Positions 57,310 to 64,000 of a DNA stretch of 64,000 nucleotides are shown piece after piece. Positions within the stretch are counted from its first letter, which is position 1. Each line of letters starts with the position of its first letter. The stretch covers positions 372,001-436,000 of the forward strand of contig JAJEBY010000016.1 of NCBI GenBank assembly GCA_022822305.1, read 5' to 3'. This DNA is from Anaerolineae bacterium. GTDB taxonomy: Bacteria > Chloroflexota > Anaerolineae > Aggregatilineales > Phototrophicaceae. The notes under the pieces were generated by a model that was not told where the DNA came from, ran no database searches, and was given only the letters and a program-made list of their open reading frames with translations. The translations under genes and the position numbers were made by a program.

Positions 57310-57764
57310 GGATTGGCAGGTTCCGCCAAATCACGATAGAGCCGCAGGCAGACCAAGGCAAACAGCAGCGTAAAGTTGATCTCGTGCGACAGGCACCAGG
57401 GGCAAAGCGCGCCGAGCAGCGCCACTTGAACGTAGACCAGCCACATCGAAAACAGCCAGGCGAACAGGCCGATTCCAAACGTGAAAAGCGCGCCGTATTG
57501 CCGCAGGAATTGCTGCCGCGGCGCCATTAGCATGAGCGCGCCAATCAGCAGGTAAACCGCGAAGCCGAGCCAGGCGATCGGGATGCCGGAAACCTCTGAA
57601 TAGCGCGAATTCAGGACGACATCGCAATTGAAGGGACCGGACTTCAGACAAACTGATGGCGCATCGACGATCTTTAGGTAACTCAAGTAACCGCTGACCA
57701 GCAGGCCAAATGCGACTGATAGGAATTGTATGCGGCGTACTGTGGTCACGCTTTTCACCCTCAA
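57291..57764 (-). CDS. VKOR-family membrane protein
   Basis: 157-aa membrane protein with four or five hydrophobic segments. It carries the paired-cysteine loop (KSGPFNCDVVLNS, with cysteines in PSVCLKS and NCD) and the redox motif CPWC in LGALCPWCLSHE, which is the CxxC of vitamin K epoxide reductases. Bacterial members reoxidise a periplasmic thiol oxidase for disulfide formation. No DsbA partner is visible here. Start ATG at 57764. Confidence 0.9.
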   Translation of the reverse strand: MRVKSVTTVRRIQFLSVAFGLLVSGYLSYLKIVDAPSVCLKSGPFNCDVVLNSRYSEVSGIPIAWLGFAVYLLIGALMLMAPRQQFLRQYGALFTFGIGLFAWLFSMWLVYVQVALLGALCPWCLSHEINFTLLFALVCLRLYRDLAEPANPKRETP

Positions 57765-57808
57765 GTTTACCGCCTTGCGCAGGTCAAGGCAGGAGTTGCC
57801 AACGGCTG

Positions 57809-59056
57809 CTAGTCCAGCGCGCGCAAGAGCAGGACGGTCACCTCGCTTCCCGATGGCAGCCGCGTGACGCCTTCCGGGATAATCGCTAATCCGTCAGCCA
57901 AGACCATAGACATTAGCGCGCCCGAGCTTTGGATGCCGGTGGAGGTGGCGATGATGCCGCCGTTTGCGCGAGACAAGGTTACGCGATTGTAGCTGCGGCG
58001 ACCGTCGGAACGCATGTCTCCGTCAATGGTGGCCTTGACCGTGCGACATTTGAAGTCGCGCCCGGCTATCTTCGCCAGCGCGGGACGCACGAGGACTTCG
58101 AAAGTGACCATGGTCGACACCGGATTCCCGGGCAGTCCGAAAAACGGTACACCCTGCATCTTGCCGAAAGCCAGCGGTTTGCCTGGACGCATGTTGATGC
58201 GCCAGAAATCGATATCGCCCAGCTCGCTCATGACAACTCTGACCAGATCGGCTGCGCCAACCGAAACGCCGGCGGTGCTGATGATCAAATCGGGGTCGAT
58301 TTCCAGGGCGCGGCGATACAAGGTTCGAATTGAATCCAGAGAGTCTTGCGCGATAGGCAGCCGCAGCGGCAGGCCGCCCGCGTCTCGAATCAGGCCGGCC
58401 AGCGTGTAGCTGTTGGTATCGCGGATCTTGCCCGGTTCCAAGGGTTGATAGACATCGACAAGTTCATCGCCACTGCTGAGAATGACGACCTTGGGCTTGC
58501 GAATGACCGATACCTGGGCGCAGCCGATGGCCGCCAGCATGCCGAGCTCGGCGGGACGGATCAATGTGCCGGCCGGCATGATGGTCTCGCCTTGCGCGAT
58601 ATTTTCGCCCGCCTGCCGAATATTTTCACCGCGCTGGGCGCGCTTGAGAATCGACACGCGCGCGGGCGGGGCCGACTGCTCGCCGCGATTCCAGTTGTCG
58701 TCGGTATCTTCAACGGCGATGACGGCGGTGGCGCCGGGCGGCGTGGGAGCGCCGGTCATAATGCGGGCGGCGTTGCCCGGCGTCAACGCCGTTTGTGGCG
58801 CGCTGCCGGCAGGAATGTCCATGACGACAGACAAGGCCACGGGATTGTCGGGGTTGGCGCCGCTGCTGTCCTCGTGGCAGATGGCGTAGCCGTCCATGGC
58901 GGAATTGTCGAAAGGCGGCAGATTGATCGGCGAGGCGATGTCGTCGGCGATGACGCGATCAAGCGCGTCGATCAGTGAGACGCTCTCCGGACGCAAGCGC
59001 TTGACGTCTGACAATATGTTCGCCAGGGCGGAATCGACATTGAGCAGTGGTGTCAC
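57809..59056 (-). CDS. moeA: Molybdopterin molybdotransferase MoeA
   Basis: Inserts molybdate into the adenylated molybdopterin. Motifs: LPPFDNSAMDGYA (canonical SAMDGYA), VVILSSGDELV, RDTNSYTLAGLI, VSVGAADLVR, MRPGKPLAFG and GLPGNPVSTMV. The second catalytic aspartate position, usually VSVGDYD, is VSVGAAD here, an odd substitution. The GTG at 59056 with GGAG 8 bases upstream gives a 415-aa protein; the frame stays open further but that part is not protein-like. It would serve the Mo hydroxylase encoded at 8.4-13.9 kb. Confidence 0.93.
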   Translation of the reverse strand: MTPLLNVDSALANILSDVKRLRPESVSLIDALDRVIADDIASPINLPPFDNSAMDGYAICHEDSSGANPDNPVALSVVMDIPAGSAPQTALTPGNAARIMTGAPTPPGATAVIAVEDTDDNWNRGEQSAPPARVSILKRAQRGENIRQAGENIAQGETIMPAGTLIRPAELGMLAAIGCAQVSVIRKPKVVILSSGDELVDVYQPLEPGKIRDTNSYTLAGLIRDAGGLPLRLPIAQDSLDSIRTLYRRALEIDPDLIISTAGVSVGAADLVRVVMSELGDIDFWRINMRPGKPLAFGKMQGVPFFGLPGNPVSTMVTFEVLVRPALAKIAGRDFKCRTVKATIDGDMRSDGRRSYNRVTLSRANGGIIATSTGIQSSGALMSMVLADGLAIIPEGVTRLPSGSEVTVLLLRALD

Positions 59057-59233
59057 GAGCGCGCTCCGATGCGATGCGTTCGATGGGCATTGTAGCACAG
59101 GTTCGCGATCGAAATTATGGGCAGCAAGCGCCAAATGGAGGGAGGATTTGAAGTGTACTTGGCGCGGTGATAACATCAAGGTTGGGTCACATGTATGTGA
59201 ACTGCAATTGAGACGAGATTTGGAGGTTTTACA

Positions 59234-60232
59234 ATGAATAGGCGTAGAATAATACTTGCCCTGCTGCTCATAGTATCGTTGTTTTGGACGAGTGCGACGA
59301 TCGCTCAAGACGATATGGCTCCTGATTTGGGAGAACCCTTCATCGGCGAATTGGTCGCTGTTAACGGTCGCGATGTCCTCGTGCATTGCGTTGGAGAAGG
59401 CAGCCCCACGATTTGGCTGGAGAACGGTTGGGCGGCGATGGTAGTCACTTGGCAGCCGTTCCAAGACCAGCTAGGAGAACACAGCCGCGTTTGTGCCTAT
59501 GATCGCGCGGGCATGGGCTGGAGCGCGCCCAACGGCTCTGACCGCACAGCGTACAACTCCGCCCAGGAATTCGCGGAATTGCTTGATGCGCTGGGCGAAT
59601 CCGAGCCGTTTTATATCTTGGCGTGGTCTTGTGGCGCGCCGATCGCCCAGATCTACGCGGCGGAGAACCCGGATATGGTCTTGGGCCTGGTTTTGATGGA
59701 TGCTTGTGGATTGGATTACGATCGCTGGGTGATGGAGACTTATCCTTTTGGCACAGGCCAAAGCCCGGCCGGGCAGGTGAGCTGGCTGGAAACGGTGCGA
59801 GGTTATGCGGAAGCGGCAGCGGCGGGCGAGTTGCTGTATGACGATATATCCTGGTGGTTTAATGCGACCTCTTCCGAGCTGTATGGGGAATTGTATTACA
59901 ACCTCATCTTGCATAATCCGCACTATTGGTACACCTACATGTGGGAAACACTGTACGGCGTGATGGGCGTGAATTCTGATCAGGTTAAGGCGGTAATCAC
60001 GCAGACGGATATGCCGATTACCGCCATCATTGCGGCGGACGACCCAAGCGCGGAACCGGTAGCGCAATCGCGTTCGTGGATGTTTAGCACCGGCCAGATC
60101 GCCAATACTGCCTATTCCAACAACCCGCGCGTGATTTGGGCAGAGACAAATCAGCACGCCATTTTCCGCGCCGAGCCGGAGACGGTCATCAACGCCATGC
60201 TGGAAATGATGGCGGGATCGGCGGACGAATAG
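59234..60232 (+). CDS. Exported alpha/beta hydrolase with altered nucleophile elbow
   Basis: 332 aa. N-terminal signal peptide (RIILALLLIVSLFWTSATIAQ). Alpha/beta hydrolase signs: oxyanion strand IWLENGWAA, CAYDRAGMGWSAP (canonical YDRPGxGxS), the nucleophile elbow AWSCGAPIAQIYA near residue 130, and a His in NQHAIF near 310. The elbow is AWSCG instead of GxSxG; the serine remains. Substrate unknown. It sits directly upstream of the rpoC promoter, on the same strand. Confidence 0.85.
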   Translation: MNRRRIILALLLIVSLFWTSATIAQDDMAPDLGEPFIGELVAVNGRDVLVHCVGEGSPTIWLENGWAAMVVTWQPFQDQLGEHSRVCAYDRAGMGWSAPNGSDRTAYNSAQEFAELLDALGESEPFYILAWSCGAPIAQIYAAENPDMVLGLVLMDACGLDYDRWVMETYPFGTGQSPAGQVSWLETVRGYAEAAAAGELLYDDISWWFNATSSELYGELYYNLILHNPHYWYTYMWETLYGVMGVNSDQVKAVITQTDMPITAIIAADDPSAEPVAQSRSWMFSTGQIANTAYSNNPRVIWAETNQHAIFRAEPETVINAMLEMMAGSADE

Positions 60233-60252
60233 GGGAGGCTGAATCGACAGCG

Positions 60253-60329
60253 CATTGTACCGCGCCGGGGTACGCTTTCATATCTTGACAGCGACCATAT
60301 GGTCGCGGTACAATGTGTCTCATATGAAA
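60253..60329. promoter_or_regulatory. Nested inverted repeats in the rpoC promoter (candidate operator)
   Basis: Three inverted repeats surround one promoter: 12-bp arms CATTGTACCGCG (60253-60264) and CGCGGTACAATG (60304-60315), perfect; a 16-bp perfect palindrome GCGACCATATGGTCGC (60291-60306) filling the -35/-10 spacer; and TTTCATAT (60276-60283) with ATATGAAA (60322-60329). The second lies exactly where a dimeric repressor would block polymerase. Confidence 0.7.
60285..60314 (+). promoter_or_regulatory. Sigma70-type promoter of rpoC
   Basis: Consensus TTGACA (60285-60290), 18-base spacer, TACAAT (60309-60314, one mismatch). Start of transcription near 60321 would leave a leader of about 150 bases before the TTG start. 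The spacer is almost wholly a perfect palindrome. Confidence 0.8.
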
Positions 60330-60472
60330 AGTGAAGAGATGTCACGATAGCTGTGAGGCGCAGGTATAGTTATGCTGTTGCCTTATTTGCATTAATGGTG
60401 GACGTATCGCTCACGGATCATTCATTCATCACGATTCAATCATTAGCATCATAGCGCATAGGAGGTTACGCC

Positions 60473-63400
60473 TTGGAGGCGAAAGACTTTAGCGCGTTAC
60501 GTATCAGCCTGGCTTCTCCGGAACAGATCCGTTCCTGGTCATACGGGGAAGTGACGAAACCGGAAACGATCAATTATCGACGCTTGCGTCCGGAAATGGA
60601 CGGCCTTTTTTGTGAGCGGATATTCGGTCCGACGCGTGATTGGCAGTGTTATTGCGGGAAATACAAGAATATTCGCTATCGCGGGATTATCTGTGACAAG
60701 TGCGGCGTAGAGGTCACGCGTTCGTCGGTGCGTCGCGAACGAATGGGGCATATTGAATTGGCGGCGCCGGTCGCGCATGTTTGGTATACGCGGCGCGTGC
60801 CGAGCTATTTGGGTTTGCTGCTGGATGTCAGCCGGCGCAATCTCGATCGCGTGCTGTACTTCGCGCAATATGTGGTGACACAAGTTGACGAAGATGCCCG
60901 CAGCAAGGCGATCGCGCGCATTGAGAAAGAACTCGCCACCAAGGAACAGGAACTTGCCGGCGAGATCGATGAACAGATCAGCGAATTGAAAGACAACCGT
61001 GATCAGATGGCGGAGGAATTCGACAGCAAAGTGTCGGCAATCCGGTCGCATTTTGATGCGGAATTGGCGCGGCTGAGCGATGCGGTGATGAGCGAGGCGC
61101 AGGCGGCGCAAACCCGAGTTGAGAACTTGCTGGGTCAGCCGGCGCCGGAAGACATCACGCTGGAAACGACAGAGGCGCTGGTCGTGAGCCAGGGCGAGGA
61201 AATCACCAACGAGCATATCTCGCGCATACAAACATTGGTCAATGAGAATCTCAGCAAGATTCAGCATGAGATTGAGGATGTCACGCAGACTGAAATCGCC
61301 AATATCAGCGGCGACGTTGACACGGCCAATCTTGATGTCGACAGCACGATGGAAGAACATCTCACGGAATTGGATGACCGCGTGAAGGATCTGCGCGAGA
61401 AGGTGAAAGAGCAGGTCAAAGAACTGGAAGAATTGCATGTGCTGCAGTTTCTTTCGGAGAGCCGTTATCGCGAGCTCAAAGGCAAGTTTGGCAATGTCTT
61501 CCAGGCCAATATGGGCGCCGAAGCCTTTTACGAGATCCTGAGCAACTTGAACCTGGCCAAGCTGGCGGAAGAGTTGTGGACGGAGATGCGGACCACGCGC
61601 TCCAAGCAGCGGGGCCGCAAGGCGACGAAACGGCTGCGGGTGGTCGAGAGCTTGCGCAACAGCCGGACCACCGTAACCGATACGGATGAGACGAACCAGG
61701 AAAACGAACCGCAAGGCAATCGTCCCGAATGGATGATTATGACGGTCTTGCCGGTGATCCCGCCCGATTTGCGGCCGATGGTGCAGTTGGATGGCGGGCG
61801 CTTCGCCACCAGCGATCTCAATGACTTGTACCGCCGCGTCATCAATCGCAACAACCGCTTGAAACACTTGCTCGATTTGGGCGCTCCCGATGTCATCGTG
61901 CGCAACGAAAAGCGCATGCTGCAGGAGGCTGTCGATAGCTTGATCGACAACAGCCAGCGGGGCAAGGCGCTCAGCCGGCGCGGACGCCGCGAGCTGAAAT
62001 CGTTGAGCGATATGCTCAAGGGCAAGAAGGGGCGCTTCCGCCGCAACCTGTTGGGCAAGCGCGTCGATTATTCGGGCCGCTCGGTGATTGTAATTGGTCC
62101 CAAGCTGAAGCTGCATCAATGTGGATTGCCCAAGACGATGGCGCTGGAGCTGTATCGTCCCTTCGTCATCAGCCGTTTGGTCAAATACAACTATGCCAGC
62201 AATGTGAAGGGCGCCAAGCGCATCATTGAGCGCGAACGGCCGGAAGTTTGGGAAGTGCTTGAAGAGGTGATTCGCGAGCGGCCGGTCTTGCTCAATCGGG
62301 CGCCGACCTTGCATCGACTGGGCATACAGGCGTTTGAGCCGCTGTTGGTCGAAGGCAAAGCGATTCAGATTCACCCATTGGTGTGTTCCGCTTTTAACGC
62401 CGACTTCGATGGCGACCAAATGGCGGTGCATGTGCCTTTGAGCGAACAAGCGGTTACGGAAGCGCGTGAATTGATGTTGAGCACGCGCAACTTGCTCAAG
62501 CCATCGGATGGCATGCCGATTGTGGGTCCGTCCAAAGATATGGTGTTGGGCAATTATTATCTGACAATGGATCCGACCGTCGAGATCGTGGCGTTGAAAT
62601 CGCGCGCCGGAGAGTTCCGCAGCGAACAGAACTTGTATGCGGGCGAATACAAGGTGGGCATCGCCTTTCGCTCGAACGGATACTATTACGCGCAGTTTCG
62701 TAAAATCACCAACAGCCAACTGTATCTGGACAAGACAACTCCGGATGCCAACGGACGGCCGCAGGTGATTGAGACGGCAGTGGACCGGACGGTGCAGGCG
62801 CTTCTGGATGGCGAGATCGATTGCATGCTGGCCAACGCTTACGAGATGCGCAAGTACCTGCGCGCCAAGGGTTTGGACGATCAGCTTGAGATCACCAATT
62901 TGCATGAGCGGCGCGTCGTCGTCGACATGGACGAGGTGGAATACCTCTATCGCCTTGGACTGGTAAACCTGCATACGCCGATTCTGTTGGGCAACGTATA
63001 CGATGATCGTGGTCCACAGGACGAGCCGGAAATCTGCACGATTGGCCGCGCCGTTTTCAATCGCATTTTGCCGGACGAAATGCGCTTCCAGCAGGAGACC
63101 ATGGGCAAGAAGGGTCTGCAGACGCTGGTTGCGCGCTGCTATCAGGTCATTGGCGCCGAGCGCACGACGGAAGTAGTCGATGCGATCAAGAACTACGGAT
63201 TCCATTATGCGACAATTTCGGGCACGACCATCGCCGTCAGTGATTTGACCGTTCCCGATGAACGCGCCGAGATACTGAAGCAGGCTGACGAGGTGGTCAC
63301 GCGCGCCGAGCGCGACTTCCGCCGCGGCTTGATGACCGAAGAAGAGCGATATCAGATCACGATCGAAGAATGGGATCGCGCCAAGGAGCACTTGCAGGAT

Positions 63401-64000
63401 CGGATTCGCGATACGCTGGATCCCTATGGTCCGATCGCGATCATGGCGATATCCGGATCGACGAAGGGCGGCTTTGGCCCCATCACCCAATTGGCGGGCA
63501 TGCGCGGATTGATGGCGGATCCGTCAGGTCGCATCATCGACTTGCCGATCCGCAGTCATTTCCGCGAAGGGCTCAATGCCCTGGAATACTTCATTTCCAC
63601 TCACGGCGCGCGCAAGGGTCTGGCCGATACGGCGCTGCGCACGGCCGACGCCGGCTATCTGACGCGGCGTCTGGTCGATGTGGCGCAAGATATGATCGTC
63701 AATCGCTGGGATTGCAATACACATCGCGGGCTTGTTATCCGGCGGGAAGATGATATTGCCGGCCAGAGCGTAGAGGAACGCATTGTCGGCCGATGCGCTG
63801 CGGAAGATGTCTTTGATCCCGAGAGCGGGAACGCAATTGTCGCGCGCAATGAACTTATCGACGAAGATGTCGCGAAGGCCATTCAGAATTCCTCGCTTGA
63901 AACGGTGTTGGTCCGCAGCCCCTTGACCTGCGATTTGATTCACGGCGTCTGCGCCTTGTGTTATGGACGCGATTTGGGCACCGGCGATATGGTCGGGATC
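60473..64000 (+). CDS. rpoC: DNA-directed RNA polymerase subunit beta' (3' partial)
   Basis: Catalytic clamp subunit of RNA polymerase; 1,176 codons are visible and the frame runs off the window. The TTG at 60473 has AGGAGGT 6 bases upstream and gives an N-terminus of the expected length. Zinc ribbon cysteines appear as CYCG then CDKCG near residues 60-80, and the active-site loop is [15 protein letters not shown] near 641-655, with the [18 protein letters not shown] segment before it. Residues about 140-330 form a long charged coiled-coil insertion, as in some Chloroflexi. rpoB is not upstream; the preceding gene is an exported hydrolase, so rpoC has its own promoter. Confidence 0.96.
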   Translation, partial: MEAKDFSALRISLASPEQIRSWSYGEVTKPETINYRRLRPEMDGLFCERIFGPTRDWQCYCGKYKNIRYRGIICDKCGVEVTRSSVRRERMGHIELAAPVAHVWYTRRVPSYLGLLLDVSRRNLDRVLYFAQYVVTQVDEDARSKAIARIEKELATKEQELAGEIDEQISELKDNRDQMAEEFDSKVSAIRSHFDAELARLSDAVMSEAQAAQTRVENLLGQPAPEDITLETTEALVVSQGEEITNEHISRIQTLVNENLSKIQHEIEDVTQTEIANISGDVDTANLDVDSTMEEHLTELDDRVKDLREKVKEQVKELEELHVLQFLSESRYRELKGKFGNVFQANMGAEAFYEILSNLNLAKLAEELWTEMRTTRSKQRGRKATKRLRVVESLRNSRTTVTDTDETNQENEPQGNRPEWMIMTVLPVIPPDLRPMVQLDGGRFATSDLNDLYRRVINRNNRLKHLLDLGAPDVIVRNEKRMLQEAVDSLIDNSQRGKALSRRGRRELKSLSDMLKGKKGRFRRNLLGKRVDYSGRSVIVIGPKLKLHQCGLPKTMALELYRPFVISRLVKYNYASNVKGAKRIIERERPEVWEVLEEVIRERPVLLNRAPTLHRLGIQAFEPLLVEGKAIQIHPLVCSAFNADFDGDQMAVHVPLSEQAVTEARELMLSTRNLLKPSDGMPIVGPSKDMVLGNYYLTMDPTVEIVALKSRAGEFRSEQNLYAGEYKVGIAFRSNGYYYAQFRKITNSQLYLDKTTPDANGRPQVIETAVDRTVQALLDGEIDCMLANAYEMRKYLRAKGLDDQLEITNLHERRVVVDMDEVEYLYRLGLVNLHTPILLGNVYDDRGPQDEPEICTIGRAVFNRILPDEMRFQQETMGKKGLQTLVARCYQVIGAERTTEVVDAIKNYGFHYATISGTTIAVSDLTVPDERAEILKQADEVVTRAERDFRRGLMTEEERYQITIEEWDRAKEHLQDRIRDTLDPYGPIAIMAISGSTKGGFGPITQLAGMRGLMADPSGRIIDLPIRSHFREGLNALEYFISTHGARKGLADTALRTADAGYLTRRLVDVAQDMIVNRWDCNTHRGLVIRREDDIAGQSVEERIVGRCAAEDVFDPESGNAIVARNELIDEDVAKAIQNSSLETVLVRSPLTCDLIHGVCALCYGRDLGTGDMVGI

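Noticed and set aside
60539..63490. A 983-residue open frame on the minus strand
   Set aside because: It lies entirely inside rpoC, has the composition of an antisense shadow (rich in R, H, A, L) and no ribosome site or recognisable domain.

Overview
The window is about 60% G+C bacterial chromosomal DNA with dense, short-spaced genes and frequent GTG/TTG starts. The best guess is an uncultured member of the Chloroflexota (Anaerolineae/Caldilineae side). The reasons are a complete-looking tail end of coenzyme F420 biosynthesis, Rex, a Mo-hydroxylase locus with a YqeC-type maturation protein, LysM/L,D-transpeptidase wall proteins, Chloroflexi-style secreted proteins with PPC-like domains, and an rpoC with a long coiled-coil insertion. 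No 16S gene or ribosomal protein is present to prove the phylum.

Layout. 1-15.5 kb: a plus-strand metabolic locus. It starts with a PLP enzyme cut by the window edge and an unknown protein, then an SsnA-type amidohydrolase. An F420 cluster follows (F420:NADP reductase, cofE, an FbiB-C-domain-like nitroreductase, cofD, cofC, an LLM F420-dependent oxidoreductase), then a metallophosphoesterase. A molybdenum hydroxylase set comes next: a fused FAD/2Fe-2S subunit, a 584-residue protein with a nucleoside-phosphorylase-like C-terminal half, the molybdopterin subunit, and a YqeC-MocA fusion. A purine nucleoside phosphorylase at 17.8 kb and moeA at 57.8 kb fit the same purine/molybdenum theme. 15.5-24.9 kb: an ion channel with two RCK repeats, PNP, a membrane protein, fabF-fabH, an atypical SDR, a GNAT protein and proC.

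25-31.6 kb: energy and redox. atpA-atpG-atpD-atpC stand alone without the membrane-sector genes. They are followed by mreB and a convergent rex. Two Rex-type operators are visible, one in front of rex and one lying on the -35 box of the atpA promoter. 31.7-43.7 kb: tRNA-Leu(TAG), tig-clpP-clpX, an MBL hydrolase, obgE-nadD, a double periplasmic binding protein, two EamA transporters, and a tandem pair of superoxide dismutases (one cytoplasmic, one exported).

43.8-50 kb: a fumarase/aspartase-family lyase, then a 0.67 kb island of GC-rich hairpins and repeats, an AT-richer remnant of a DUF262/DUF1524-type (GmrSD-like) gene, and a sugar-type ABC importer (binding protein plus two permeases, no ATPase). 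50-60.2 kb: a DUF4287/DUF5655 protein, an HD-domain protein, a five-LysM L,D-transpeptidase, a large secreted beta-rich protein, a lipoprotein, an S1-domain protein, a VKOR-family protein, moeA and a secreted alpha/beta hydrolase. 60.47 kb to the end: rpoC, cut by the window edge, with its own promoter containing nested palindromes and no rpoB in front of it.

The strongest unexplained signals are the nested inverted repeats in the rpoC promoter, the Rex-like site on the atpA promoter, the embedding of F420 genes in a Mo-hydroxylase locus, the nucleoside-phosphorylase-like protein inside that locus, and the repeat island beside a decayed restriction-type gene.
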